Assembly: GCA_904063045.1 (NCBI GenBank)
Contig: CAJFCJ010000020.1
Location: 1,046,916-1,110,915 of the forward strand
Source: Dimorphilus gyrociliatus
Lineage: Eukaryota > Annelida > Polychaeta > Dinophilidae
Length of the DNA: 64,000 nt
Direction: 5' to 3'
This document shows, piece after piece, positions 45,021-58,500 of the stretch. A program made the translations under genes and the position numbers. Positions within the stretch are counted from its first letter, which is position 1; each line of letters starts with the position of its first letter. A model generated the notes under the pieces. It worked only from the letters and a program-made list of their open reading frames with translations. It was not told the DNA's origin and made no database searches.

Positions 45021-47824
45021 CTAAACAGTCGATTTTCCGTTATCCATTGATAAATTAATAGCAGATTTAGATTTCGTTTTTTTCTTGTTTGCTACAAACT
45101 TCGATATCTTTCTTAAACTTTTTCGAACGCCCGAAGATGGTTGCGTATGCAAATTACTGATTTGACTTATATCGGATGAAGAGGAAGCGAAAAAATTCGT
45201 ATTTTGCCCGTAGTCTAATCTCTGATCGCTCCCTTTTTCCGAGATGTATGTACTTACCCTTCGTATTGTCCCATAATACATACTAGATTTTCTCTTTACT
45301 CTGTTGTAAAGTCTCTGAAATGAAGGACGATCAGCTGGATCTTGGTGCCAACAGGATTCTATAATTGCAAATAGGTCGGCTGAACAACAAACAGGCCTAG
45401 ATAACTTAACTTCTTTTTGACATATGGCCAAAATCGATTCTTCAACTGTTAGCTGACCAAATGGATATTCTCCAGACAAAACTTCCCACATACATACACC
45501 CGCTGACCACACGTCAGATTTTGACGAATATACTGAATGACGAAGAACTTCCGGTGCTGACCTATTTTGTATCAATGAAAAGCAAATTAACTTCATTCAG
45601 TTAATTGATAAGAATTAATTTTGTCGTTTACATACCATTTTATAGGAATACTCTCATTTTTTGCAGCTTGATAGTGGTCATCCTTAACGTATCTTGCTCG
45701 TCCGAAATCTCCAAGTTTAACTGTTTTTTTATCCGAAACGAAAAAATTCCTTGCGGCTAAATCTCTATGTAAAATGTAACGTTGTTGCTCTAAATACATG
45801 CAAGCAGCCATAATTTGCATTATAACATCTATTTTCGAGTCCATATCGTCGGGAGGGAAGAGCTTTTCCTTCTTCAAGCAATCTCTTAAATTGCCGTGTT
45901 TGAGATACTCACATACAAGATAAAATGTAGAATTTGGTACATAAGAAATACCAACTAATCTTACAATATGCTCGAATTTTATAGGCATCATTACTTTTGC
46001 TTCTTCCATAACATCATCTATATCAGCCGGATGATCTTCGTGTCTGTCAACAACTTTAACTGCAACAGGAATACCTTTATATAAACCTTCATATACTGTT
46101 CCAAAAGCTCCTTTTCCAACAAATTTACTAAATTGGATGCTCAATACACGTCTGTCAATCTTCCATTTTTCCAAAATTTCTTCTCTATTCCTCGCACATT
46201 TTAATGATCGTCTTAATCTGCATACTAGACCATCCTTATCCAAGCTAAAGAATTCTATTAATTCATTTACATCCATAAAAGATCTGTAATGCCCCTCTAT
46301 CATTACATCATTATGCAATCCATTTTTAATAATGTGATAGTGATAAGCTTGTTTAGAGGACATTCCAATAGAAAGATTATATAGATGAGCAGATGATCGC
46401 CGCTTTGGCACTTCGTATACCAGGAAAATACCATCAATAGGTTCAGATCGCAAAAGCACCGTAGCATGTTTAGCAGATAATGGAATGGGATAAAACCAGT
46501 CTGCTTTTGTTGGATCACCTTGCTTCTTCAAATATATATCAGGTATATAATACGCCCAACCTAATTTGTCATAGGCTAAACGAGTCTTGGTTTTCTGGTT
46601 AGCAAACTCTGTTTCAGCTAAAACGAACTCATTTCTCTTAAGGTAAAATTTTTCCTCTAATTCTACTTCGCTATGTTTGTAATCAATCGGTGGTATATAA
46701 ACGGTTGAATCTCCGATTTGAGCATATGATTCATCACCTTCATCCGACGAACTGACTAGATCTACTGTTTGATTGAACACTTGTGAATCGCTTTGACTTC
46801 TTGACTCTAGCGGTAGTACAAGGTCTAAATTGGTCTCCTCAAGTCCACTTTCCTTTGATTCCGATGTTTCTTTAGGTAAATTTGGTGAAGAAGATGAAGG
46901 TACTTGGGGACAAAGCCCGTCTTCGGATTTTGTATTTACTTTGATCGGCGGTAAATTAGTAGGTTTAGGTGGAATGGGCGGAGGGGGTAATTTATGAGAT
47001 TTGGGATAGCTGTCATTACTAGACGATTGAGTAGTATGTAAAGACGAAAGTCCGTCATCATTATCAGTAGGTGGTAGTATTGCTTCTGTAAGTAGAGGTG
47101 GAGGAGAATTTGGTTTTATGTTTACTTCTTCTACTTTACTGACAACATGTACAGGAATGCTTTCATTTCGAGGCTTTGCAGTATCATCATCAATCTCGGA
47201 TATAAGAACTTTTTTAAAGACTAGATCACGTTGTAAAACGACAACTTCTAAATCGTTTTCATTATCATCAGATTCTTCATCAGTAAGAAGAGAGCGCTCT
47301 GAAACACTCCAATGATGGTTGAGATTTTTAGGAATTGAATAACATTGAACGTATTCGTGTTTTATTTCATCTTGTGAATAGAGTACATTTCTAATTGCAT
47401 CTCCTGGCAGTCTAGATGCTTTACTTTCAATTCTAATATTTGAGTGATGTTCAATCTTTTTTCTTGAATCGTCTATAACCATTTTCAATTCGGGGAATTT
47501 TGCTCTTATTTCTTCGAAAACACTATGAACAATATAATTTTCGCTTAATTCCAATCTGTCTAAAAACGCCGCGACACTATCTTCGTTAGAAATTCCTTCT
47601 ATCTTCCAACCAGAAATTCCATTTGGAAGGCACGATAGCAAACTCTGACTATCAACATTCTTAATAATTTGAAGACGACACCTCTTTAGAACCTGTCTTT
47701 CCACAGTAGCAGGTGAATTGTCTTCCATCTTTTTCTCCTTACTCTTTGATCGAAGCCACGGTATGTAAGCTGCATAATTGACATAAGTATTAGGAGACGA
47801 GTCTTTTTGTTTCAATTTGAACAT
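45021..47824 (-). CDS. Cytoplasmic SH2 tyrosine kinase with CARD-like N-terminus
   Basis: Two coding exons, 47824-45636 and 45561-45021, give 909 residues. The ATG at 47824 (MFKLKQKD) lies just after a strong acceptor (TTTTGTTTAG), so a 5' UTR intron reaching a donor near 48735 is likely. Residues about 45-115 (RLQIIKNVDSQSLLSCL, VAAFLDRLELSENYIVHSVF, EEIRAKFPEL) look like a death-fold, best a CARD. A disordered Ser/Pro-rich linker holds PPPPIPPKP. The SH2 domain (about 435-530) starts DWFYPIPLSAKHATVLL and has IFLVYEV where FLVRES is usual. The kinase domain has GKGAFGTVYEG, VAVKV, HRDLAARN, DFGRARY and KWSAPEVL, so it should be active. No SH3 or PH domain. A basic tail of about 100 residues follows. 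Family within non-receptor tyrosine kinases is unassigned. Confidence 0.85.
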
Positions 47825-49198
47825 ACTAAACAAAAGCAATCAGTCGACTGTGCACATAGACTAATGAAATAAATGCAATAATAGTATCTGATTGCCAATA
47901 GGTCTAAATTGTTGAAGCATAGAAGAATTAAAATTTATCAGACAACAGCGAGTAGAGAGAATTAGTTTATTAAAACAGGAAATAATTATTCTAAAAGTGA
48001 TCGGCAAGCAAATAATTTATTCACATTCTGATTAAAGCAGTCCTGATTGAAAGATTTGGAAAAAGCTAACACCAAGAGAGACTGATGTTATATATTTATT
48101 TCTGGTAATATTAGAATACTATACATTCAGTTATACAAGCGCCTTCAAGGATTTGCAATATCGCTCTTAAAAATCTTATACCACTCTAAACTGATACAAA
48201 TTTACCGCTGTTAAACAAACACTGATAAACAATAGAATATATATATATTATATACAGTATATCTACTTTTAAAATAAACCATTACAAGGATATTCAAGAA
48301 ATATTATAACACCAAGAAAAGTTATTAAAAGCGAAAAATTTTATCCAAAAATATTGCTCAGAGCTAAAATCATATTTTTAGATAGATCGTTTTACAAATC
48401 TTAATTATAAGAACATACATCGACTTTCCTTATATTTTCTTTCTTCGTGTGTAAATTCGAGTTCAAATAAACTTTTTTTTCTCTTTGCCGATGATTTTTA
48501 TTTATATTGATTTTTTTTCCAACTTAAACAGGAAGCTAACAAGACATTAATGTCAGTACAAACATTGTAACATTCGTCTTGGAAACTTATCAACCAATTA
48601 AAAACAAATAAAATGTGTACAGAAAACAACGGAAAAATATAATGATATTATTTTTAGATGCCATAATTTAATTTATTTAGCTTATACTGTTAGAAAAACA
48701 AAATAATTTTTAGTAAAGCAAGTTAAACACTCACCTGTAAATAGTTTAGTGGACGATAATAGGAGTTAGTGGCTAAATGATCACACTTGGTGAAAAAAAC
48801 ACTTCAGAGAAGAATTTTTGGTATAGACAATCATTAATAATTATATTAAATTTGATAAAGACTTTGTATTCACATGTGATCAATATTACAAATATTAAAT
48901 CCTAAATGAGCTTTAAATTTGTTATCTGATGATTAAAAAAAAACAGGTTAAAATATTCTTGATTAAGACGTATTTGAGTAAATACGCTTAAGAATAATAG
49001 AAAAAATTTAAATATTTCTTTTCAATGGAAAGCGTAAATCTAAAATAAATTACAATTTATACTTTATAGAATAATTCGAGGAAATTTATTCTACTTCCGC
49101 CATGAGCGAAATTTGATTCCATAGTGATTAACACCTAAAATTTCCTTATGATATACATATTAGTAACCTATTTAGATGAGTTTTGTGCATAATTAAAA
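47825..49198. other. Kinase 5' intron/promoter and divergent intergenic region
   Basis: About 1.4 kb between divergent genes. On the minus strand a splice acceptor at 47826-47827 and a consensus donor (CAG|GTGAGTG) near 48735 frame a probable 5' UTR intron of the kinase gene. One TATACAGTATA motif lies at about 48250-48261. No other gene is supported. Confidence 0.45.
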
Positions 49199-51482
49199 AT
49201 GACATCTGAGATGTTCGAGAATTTTGCAGAAGTAAGATCATTGATTGCAAGAAAACCATTAATATTTTCACATTGACTATTTCGTAAGTTTGAAATAATG
49301 ATTTTGTTTCACTAGATTGTGGCCTCTGAACAGCTTTCAGAAAATTCATACAAACTCACCATTCCTAAAGAACAAAAAGACAAATATGTAGATCATAGAA
49401 ATAATAAGCTGTGGAATCAGGTAAGTGTTTTTGATGATTTATCTATTTATATACACTTGCCACAACACCTAAGTTACTTATTACATTGAATATTTTTTAT
49501 CTTGGATGAGATTATTATCTTTATCGAAAGAACTATAGATTTATAATATAGTCTTTGGAATTAAAGCAAATGATCTTCAACAGGTTCAAACAGAATCACA
49601 TATGTGTGATGTTACACTAACAGTCAACGCCACACTAAGAAGTTTCAAAATAAAAGCTCATAAATGCGTCCTGTCTGCAGCTTGTGATTATTTTCACGTT
49701 ATGTTTGCCAATCAAATGGTTGAAAACCTATCGAATAAAGTAGACTTGAGTGAAAGTATTCCCGATGTTTCAGCTTTTCGCAGCCTTTTACAATTCTTTT
49801 ACACTGGGAGTATAGAAATTACTTTGCATAATGTTGTTGCACTGTTAGAAATGGCAAGAATGTTTTTTGTGAGCGAGCTTACTACCCATTGCATCGATTT
49901 CTTAACAAATATAGTAACAAAAAGTAATTGTTTGATAATGACTGCCTTGGCTAGTACTTATGATCTAGAAGCTCTCCTTAAGCCAGCAATGAATACGCTG
50001 GAGTTTGTATTTTACTCCCCCTGTTTGAGGAACCAAATCTCAAAGTTAACTTTCGAAGGTATGATCTGGATGTTAAATCAAAGTTGGATAAGTCAATGTC
50101 CGCAGTTCGCCTACGAAAGTATATGCGAGTGGTTAGCGGAGGTAAAGTTAAATGATATACAACTTATCGAATTGATCTCCCGAGTGAAAGAATTATTTGG
50201 TAAAATGTGCGGTACGGATAATATTATTGACATTCTGAAATCTTGGTCTGATAGAGAATCCTTTAAAACTTTGCAAAGATATGACAACGAAGAAATGATT
50301 GTAGTCGACGATAGAAGTAACGTTTTGGAAAATTATGTTTCTTTTAAGTTTTTTTCACCATCAAAGAATCAATGGTATTTTTATGAATTACGTGGAACTG
50401 CAAAACTGTCTCATAGTAAAATATTTCCCGTAAGTACAGCTGAGATACTGGGCACTTTAAAATCTGGAAAAATGCTATTTCGTCAGAATGAGGCATTATA
50501 CTATGCATATGATATAAGAAATCCAGAAAGGAGTTATACAGTTCGAGCTCCCTATAAGGGAAAGACTTGGAAAAATTCTAAATTTGGTTTTTCTAACGGT
50601 GAATTTATATGTATACAAAAGAGTAACGTAGAAACTAGGGTTTGGCAATTCTCCGAAACTCCATCACGAAATAAAAAAAAATGGGTTCTTTGGCGAGGTG
50701 GCAAAATTCTAGAATCTATGAACAAGCCAACTTTTATCAGTGGGCCGAATCATATGATAATATTTTCTGAATTATGGAACGATCCATCATATACAGTTAA
50801 CAGATATATGTATCTCAGGAAGCATGAAGATCCATCATGGATAAAAAAGCTACCCTATCCCTCCTGCCGTTGTAAAGAAAGGATAGCTGAACATTCCCCT
50901 TGGAATACTGCCTTCGTCAATTCTGACATGTCTTGTCGTGATTTATGTTTAACCAGGAAAAATAGCTACAACTCATATAAAGTTCTTACACAAAAATTTT
51001 TTAGAATCTACATTGTCGGTAAATTAGTCAACTCTCCCCAGTGTGAAATCTACGAATTGGATTTAGAAACTCTAACATGGTCATTTCATAACGAACCAAA
51101 ATATATCATCGAGGCAGCAAAAACTTTCCAAATATTTGCCTCTAATGGTGTCACTTTCGCCTGTCATGCATTTCATTCCGAAAAATTGCCAATACTACGA
51201 GCTATAACTGATAATGGGGTAAAAAGTCTGCCAGTTATTGATCTGAAATATGGTGAATTAATAAGATGTATGACTCTTCCAAAATATTTAATAGACTTAG
51301 CAGAAATACTACCAAGTTGTGTTTCATCAGATGAAAATTGTCCAATACTATTCAAACAAAAAACGTATCTTTGTAAAACAAGACTATTTTCTCGCTCTGA
51401 GGACGATGAAGACTATGATGAACTGGAAGACGATGATGTCAGTTTGCTTAATTATGATGCTTATGAGCTCTTTATGTTTTAG
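49199..51482 (+). CDS. BTB-BACK (kelch-like) protein
   Basis: Three exons: 49199-49231 (MTSEMFENFAE), 49316-49420 and 49584-51482, about 678 residues. A BTB domain begins near residue 52 with MCDVTLTVN, then KAHKCVLSAACDYFHVMFAN and FRSLLQFFYTGSIEI, followed by a BACK-like helical region (CIDFLTNIVTKSNCLIMTAL). The C-terminal 400 residues should form a propeller but lack clear kelch GG motifs, so the blades are highly diverged. The tail is acidic (SEDDEDYDELEDDD). By family, such proteins are Cullin-3 substrate adaptors; substrate unknown. An AATAAA is present at 51557-51562. Confidence 0.85.
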
Positions 51483-51556
51483 TTATCGTTTCGTTATACC
51501 TTCAATTTTTCATTTTATAAAGTTCAGTTCGACAGTATTTGTTTTATAGTCGTGTA

Positions 51557-51562
51557 AATAAA
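51557..51562 (+). terminator. Polyadenylation signal AATAAA
   Basis: Canonical hexamer about 75 bases after the BTB-BACK stop codon, in the gap shared with the convergent HSP90 gene. Confidence 0.5.
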
Positions 51563-51801
51563 ATGGGACCTAATATCATAAAAATCATATTGTATAGACT
51601 ACAATGTGTAGTAAGCAAATAATAAATCTTTTTGGTCACAGCACTTTTATTGATAAATCTTTCAAAAGTACTCACCGGGAAACGTAAGAGTATTGGGATA
51701 GAGGTTGAAGTTTTCTTATTAAAAAAACTGATAGTAACAAAAATGATACGTTTTTACAAGAATGTTGCGAAAATTGCGATGACACAAATGAGTTTTTAAA
51801 T

Positions 51802-54144
51802 TTAGTCGACTTCTTCCATCTTAGATGCATCATCGTCCTCGTCTTCGAGTTTTGGCATCTCTTCCGGAGCTGCTGCATCAGCTACTACTTCATCTTCTTC
51901 ATCAATACCTAAACCAAGTTTCACCATGCGGTGGATTCTGTTCGAATGAGTCTGAGGATCTTCCAAAGAGAATCCAGACGATAGCAGAGAAGTTTCAAAC
52001 AAAAGCAACACAAGATCCTTAACTGACTTGTCATTCTTGTCAGCTTCTACTCTGGCTTTTAGAGTTTTCATGATACTATGTTCTGGATTGATTTCCAAAT
52101 GTTTCTTTGCTGCCATATATCCCATAGTACTGGTATCGCGTAGAGCTTGAGCCTTCATGATACGCTCCATATTAGCGGACCAACCGTATTGTGATGTAAC
52201 GATACAGCATGGAGATGACACAAGTCTGTTGGATACAACGACTTTTTCGACTTTTTTGTCTAAAGCATCTTTCATTACTTTGCACAGTTCTTCGAATTGA
52301 GCTTTTTGCTCTTCAAATTTCTTTTTTTCATCCTCATCTTCTGGAAGCTCTAAGCCTTCTTTAGTAACGCATACCAATTTCTTTCCATCATATTCCTTCA
52401 GTTGTTGAGTGGCATATTCATCGATAGGATCAATCATGTAGAGAACCTCAAAACCTCGTTTCTTTACTCTCTCAACAAAAGCTGAATTTTCGACAGAGTC
52501 TCTAGATTCTCCAGTTATGTAATAGATATCTTTTTGATTTTCTTTCATTCTAGAGACATATTCCTTTAGAGATGACATTTCGTCACCAGATGACGATGTA
52601 TGATAACGTAGGAATTCAGCTAATTTTTTTCTATTGGTACTATCTTCATGGATGCCCAATTTCAAATTCTTGGCAAATTGCTCGTAGAATTTTTTATAAT
52701 TATCTTTGTCTTCTGCGATATCATCGAACAATTCGAGACATTTTTTGACTAAATTCTTTCTGATGACTTTAAGGATTTTGGATTGTTGGAGCATTTCTCT
52801 GGAGATATTAAGTGGTAAATCTTCAGAGTCCACTACTCCCTTAACAAAGCCCAAAAACTCGGGGATCAACTCCTCACAGTTGTCCATTATGAAAACTCTT
52901 CTAACATACAATTTAATATTGTTGCGTTTCTTCTTGCTTTCGAACATGTCAAAAGGAGCACGTTTAGGAACAAAGAGCAAAGCTCTAAATTCCAGTTGCC
53001 CTTCGACAGAAAAATGTTTAACAGCAAGATGATCTTCCCAATCATTGGACAGTGATTTATAGAATTCACCGTATTCAGCTTGAGAAATATCGTCTGGGTT
53101 ACGGGTCCATAATGGTTTAGTTTTGTTGAGCTCCTCGTCTTCAGTGTACTTTTCCTTGATCTTTTTCTTCTTCTTGCCCTTATCTTTTTCTTCCTCATCA
53201 TCTTCCACGTCCTCGATTTTCGGCTTTTCTTCTTCGTTATTATCTTCTTTCTTTTCGTCTTCTTCCTCATCGTCACTAATCTCCTTCTCTCTTTCTTTTT
53301 CCACCAAAAGACGGATTGGATAACCGATAAATTGTGAGTGTTTCTTCACAACGTCTTTGATTCTTTTTTCATCTAAGTATTCAGTTTGATCTTCCTTAAT
53401 GTGCAAAATGATTTTTGTTCCTCTTCCAGGCATTTCAGAATTGTCTGATCGTACAGTGAAAGATCCTCCGGCTGAAGATTCCCACAAGTATTGTTCATCA
53501 TCATTGTTCTTGGTAATAACTTCAACCTATAAAGGAAAATACTTAAGAAACGGCCTCATTGAAAGGTAAACTACTTACTCTGTCGGCTATAAGGTAAGCG
53601 GAGTAAAAGCCTACACCAAATTGACCAATCATGGAGATGTCAGCTCCAGCCTGAAACAATAATATTCGTTAACAAAGAAGATTTATAACTTGAAACCTAT
53701 TTGATATATGATAAATTTTCAGGTTTAATCAGCGTTCTGCATTATATTAAGACGGGGAAAGAATTTTCATCATTGTTCAAACTGTGTAAAAAATGTAGAA
53801 ACAATACATACCTGAAGGGCTTCCATGAATGCTTTGGTTCCTGACTTTGCAATGGTACCCAAATTGTTGACCAAATCTGCTTTAGTCATACCAATACCAG
53901 TGTCCATAATTGTCAAAGTGTTGTTGGCTTTGTCGGGTGTAATTTTGATGTACAAGTCTTTTCCGCTGTCCAGCCTTGAAGGATCAGTAAGACTTTCATA
54001 TCTTATCTTGTCCAAAGCATCGGACGAATTGGAAATTAATTCTCTCAAAAAAATTTCCTTGTTGGAATAGAAAGTGTTGATAATTAAGCTCATTAATTGA
54101 GCAATTTCGGCTTGAAAAGCGAAGGTTTCGGCTTCTTCTTCCAT
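51802..54144 (-). CDS. HSP90: Cytosolic heat shock protein HSP90
   Basis: Three coding exons, 54144-53812, 53650-53579 and 53526-51802, give 709 residues. The N-terminal GHKL ATPase has [40 protein letters not shown] and [20 protein letters not shown]; exon 2 holds the ATP-lid glycines ([16 protein letters not shown]). A highly charged linker follows, then the middle domain ([36 protein letters not shown]) and the C-terminal dimerisation domain. The protein ends in MEEVD, the TPR co-chaperone docking peptide, so it is the cytosolic form. A 5' UTR intron is likely just upstream (acceptor TTTAACAG next to the ATG, donor CAAG|GTAATA near 54263), a common feature of animal HSP90 genes. It lies head-to-head with UNC45. 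Confidence 0.98.
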
Positions 54145-54346
54145 TTTTGCTGTTAAAGTAAAAAGAAACTTTAGAATATTCAAGCACGTGGAACTTAAAA
54201 AGTCGAATAAAAATTTCATTCGTTTAGTAACTTTATACGAATTGAATTTGTTAGGTTATTACCTTGAGTTAATTTTATTATTTGACGTTTAAATGTCAAA
54301 AAAGGCTCTCTTTCAACAAGTGACGGAGTTGTATCTTGAACAACAC

Positions 54347-54427
54347 GAGATTCGAGAATGCACGCTCTCGGAAAATGCCGGCTATTTCTCATGATATTAA
54401 TACGCTGAGAGAATTTCTAGAATTTTC
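54347..54427 (-). promoter_or_regulatory. Heat shock elements upstream of HSP90
   Basis: A perfect three-unit HSE, TTCTAGAATTTTC (TTCnnGAAnnTTC), occupies 54415-54427, and a second, partial one, GAGATTCGAGAA, lies at 54347-54358. Both are 200-285 bases upstream of the HSP90 start and upstream of its probable 5' UTR exon. HSF1 binding is expected from the motif. Confidence 0.75.
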
Positions 54428-55558
54428 TATCTTAAATGGCAGCTTTATAACAGTAATTAAATATGTTCAAATGTTTAAATATTTTTTTTATGCTTCTTTT
54501 TGAAATAAAATCTTGATTTTATCAAGATTTTGACTTAATAATATAAATTATTTGAAGAACTATTTGCGGATGACATTCCGTTATGTGTTATGTGTCACCA
54601 GTTTTCGCGACTATTCCATTTGGCGCCAATTTCAAATACCTAAAGTTTTTTTACAATTTAAGACATTTTGCTGTGTGCTATTCACCTAAAAGCACTACAT
54701 ACCTGTAATCCAGGACTTAATTAAACAATGATTATTTTTAAAAAAGGAAAAAACTACTTTTTAAAGATATTTACGGAATTAATTAGTGGTGTTTAATAAC
54801 TACGTAAGTAGGGTTGAAATGACTTTATAATTAACAAATACATACTTTATTTAGATAGACTATTACATAAATACATTAGACAAAAAATTGGAGTTTATTC
54901 ATTGTTCAAGAGTTATAGGGACCTTCATCTATAATACGCTAGCATTCGCCTACTTCTGTTTTGCCTCTTTCTTACAAGTAGTAATTGGTTTTAAATTGTA
55001 CATTGAAGCTATCTGTCGGTATTTCATTGAAAATATCTTTTCACTATAGCTTGTTTTTGAAAAAAAGATGAGATATTTGAAGTGGGCTGACCACGTGGTA
55101 AGTAAAATATTGTATGTAGCGAAGTTTTTGTTTGCAATAAAAAGATTTGGATATTTGCTTTATGCGTTTTATTTTAAATCTTGACATTATTGTTGGGGTC
55201 TATGGAAAAAAAACTACTTTTTTATCACGGTCTAAGGTTTTTGGATCACGTGACCATGAATATTCAATATCGTCTGCTTTTTTAAAAGAGGCTTTCACGA
55301 TGTTTTCTATACCAAGGGTCTTGCTAAAATATGACCTAGAATGTCGCAGTCCTAGAGAAATAGTTGAAAGAATCTTGTTATTGATAATATTATCTGAAAT
55401 TATTGAAGAAATAATGTGATAATACTTTTATCGAAAATATGTCATTACAAATTTGATCTTCTTGCTACAAAATTCTATTTCGTTGAAATAAATGCTAAAC
55501 TTTTGCCGAATAATCTCACTTCTTCCTTTATTGAGTTAAACCCATTAGAAGAAACGAA
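54428..55558. other. Divergent intergenic region HSP90-UNC45
   Basis: About 1.1 kb. Apart from a possible two-exon small ORF (55068-55419) it is AT-rich with no recognised gene. The UNC45 promoter should be at the right end. Confidence 0.45.
55068..55419 (+). CDS. Possible small two-exon ORF, tentative
   Basis: ATG at 55068 gives MRYLKWADHV ending exactly at a GTAAGT donor (exon 55068-55097). A phase-0 acceptor at CTAAG before 55237 leads into an open frame of 60 codons (VFGSRDHEYSISSAFLKEAF, later CRSPREIVERILLLIIL) and a TGA. The spliced product would be 70 residues with a hydrophobic C-terminal helix. The frame is longer than most chance ORFs here, but no homology is recognised; it could be spurious. 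Confidence 0.3.
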
Positions 55559-58500
55559 ATGGGCGAAGTTGTGAATGTAAGTTATATTTATCGATTTAGA
55601 TGGTTTTGTTAATTAAATCAATGGATACTAAACATAATAAAACTTCTTATAGAACAGTTTTACAACTTTAAAACTTGTTTTATGATTTATTTAAAGTAGA
55701 TCAGGGGTTTAAACTTTTTTGTTTGGGTGATAATCTGATAATTCATCCTCTTCTTGATTAATCATTTTTCTTCAACATGAATTTATATATCGAATGGTAT
55801 AGATTTGAAACATCAATTAGGATGCGTGAAAACTTTTATTACAACTCTATACAGTGTAACTTGATACATAGCATGCCTGCATACAAATTCTATTTTTAGA
55901 ATCCCTTCTGATATCTCTAAGAAAAGTTGCTTTGTTTCAGAAAGATGCTGTTCAAAGATGTGTTCAATTGAAAGAAGAGGGAAATGATCTATTCAAGAAA
56001 GAGCAGTTCGTATCTTTTTAAAAGTATATTGTAAGATCAATTGTTTTATTAAATCATATTTTAGATATAAGGAAGCTGTTAAACTGTATACAAAAGTGAT
56101 TGAAGATGAAAATGGAGTAGAACAGAAGTTAGCTTGTTTTAAGAACAGAGCTGCTTGCTATTTAAAATTAGATAAATATGAGAAGGCTGTAAAAGATTGC
56201 AATGAAGGTATAACACGATCATCTATTTACTTGTATTAAAATCTTTCTTTCTCTTTATTTTAGCTTTAAAACTCCAAGGTAATGACGCGAAAGCTCTATT
56301 TCGACGATGTCAATCATATCTAGCTTTAGAGAAATATGAAGACTCTTACAAGTAAAATAACAAAGTTATTTAATTAATCTCTTTTAAACTATTTGCAATT
56401 ATTTAGAGATGCTATGCTACTATTAAAAGTTGAACCAAAGAATTCAGCAATTCAGCCTATTCTCAGAAAGTTAAATCCAATCATTCAAAATAAGGTAAAA
56501 AAAAAACAATTGATATCAATCAACAGTATAAAACATTACAGGAACTATTTATCATTTTAGGTTGACGAACAATTATCAACTGATAATAAAATAAAACAAA
56601 TGCTAACTTTGGCTTTTTCAACACCCAAATCGGATGATTTGGAAAAGCAAAAACAAGCATTATCGAATTTAATTGTACTGAGCAGAGAAGATTCTACTGG
56701 AAGTGTACTATTGAGTTCAGGAATAGTTGAAAAATTGAAAAATCTTATTAATCAATCGACAGACGATGAAGTTAAATTAAGTTGTATACGTGTTTTAGCT
56801 TGTTTAGTAAAAGATTACCAGAAAAGGGTAAAAAACACAAATTAATTAATCTTGGATTTAGTTTTAGTGTTGGTTTTTTTATTTCTAGGCCGATGAAATC
56901 TTTAAATGCTTTACAGCTAAATTGTTAATTAATCTTATATCTCATAAAAATGAAGATATATCGACGGCAGCAGCATTTCTTACGCAAAAAATTATAACTT
57001 CTCTTATTGAATTAGAAAAATGGAGGCAAGAAAAGGAAGAACACGACAAGAAAAAACAAGAGAACCCTACAATTAAACCATTTGGCCATGTCTTTGAGAA
57101 ATTTGGTAATTATTCCAAACGTAAACTGCATTATATTTTATTAATAATATCGTTATATTAATAGATATAAATTACTTTGAAAAAGTTGAGGAAATTTTAT
57201 TGGGTTTAATGAACATGATAAATAATCACAAAATTCCAGCTGTATCACGGGACAATGTCTTAGAGTTGTTTTCAAAAATTATAACTAGGAAGGATAACTG
57301 CTTAGGGTGGACCAGAAAGTTTATGGAATTGGATGGTTTACAAAAATTGCTTGAAATTAGTGGTAGTATTCCAGACGAACCTATCGTACCATGTACAACC
57401 AACACAAGAATGCATACAACTCTTCTAATGAGCAAAATTTATGATGATCTGTGGGGAGAAAGCGAATTTGATATGTACAAGAAAATTGCTGATGATTATT
57501 TCACGTTAGTTATTGATTAACATTACTATTTTATTCAAAGGACTAGTTGAGAGGAAGATTATTAGTAGGATTATATAAAATTTTCATCTTAAACATAAAA
57601 GGGAACATAGTATTATGTAACCTGAATATATTTTGAGTAAAGATCTCAAATTTCAATCTTATTAACAGAGATATGTTTGGTGATGAAATCATGGAATCAA
57701 AATTGCAAGCGTTACTTACTCTTGCTGCTCTTTTACAAGTAAGCATAATAGTATACAGTGTATTTTAGTTGCAATAATGCGAATTGTACTTTTAAGGGTC
57801 CATACGAAGTGGGAAATCATATATTAGGTAGAAAAGGAGTAATTGAATTGATTTTAGCTCTTGCGGATTCATCTGAGACAAAGTGCATCGTAAGTTTTAT
57901 ACTTTGAAGAGACAGAGTACCTATTTCATTATGAGTAACTCGATATATATTTTCTTATAGAAAGTTGCTGTTGAAGCTCTTGTTCATTCCGCTTCAAAGA
58001 AGGAGAGATGTAGTGGAGTTATTGAACAAGCTGCTCCAATTTTACGTAAATTATACGAACACAGAAATGAGAATATTCGCGTAAGAGCTCTTGTGGTAAG
58101 GAAATTTAGCTTTGGCATTAATTATTCAATAATTTTCCAAAACAATTGTCTAAATGTAATTAAAATTAATCATTTATTCCACCAATAGGGCCTGTGTAAA
58201 TTGTCTTCCTTTGGAGGATCTGATGCTAGCATTAAAGCTTTCAGTGATGGATCTCAATACGAATTCGCCGATGAATGTCGAGGGTAAAAATATTGGAAAG
58301 AAATAATTTGTAAATTATACGTTTCACTTTGTAAACTTCCTCAGATTTCTAAAAAATCCCAGCAAAGATGTTGACTTAAGGCGATGGGCTGCAGAGGGAT
58401 TAGCATTCTTATCTCTTAACGCTGATATTAAAGAGGATCTCATTGAAGATTCAGAGTGTATTCATTCTCTGATTTCCCTTGCCAGAGTGCAAGATAAATC

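Noticed and set aside
53123-53323. Serine-rich plus-strand ORF opposite HSP90
   Set aside because: It is the antisense shadow of the acidic/lysine-rich HSP90 linker.
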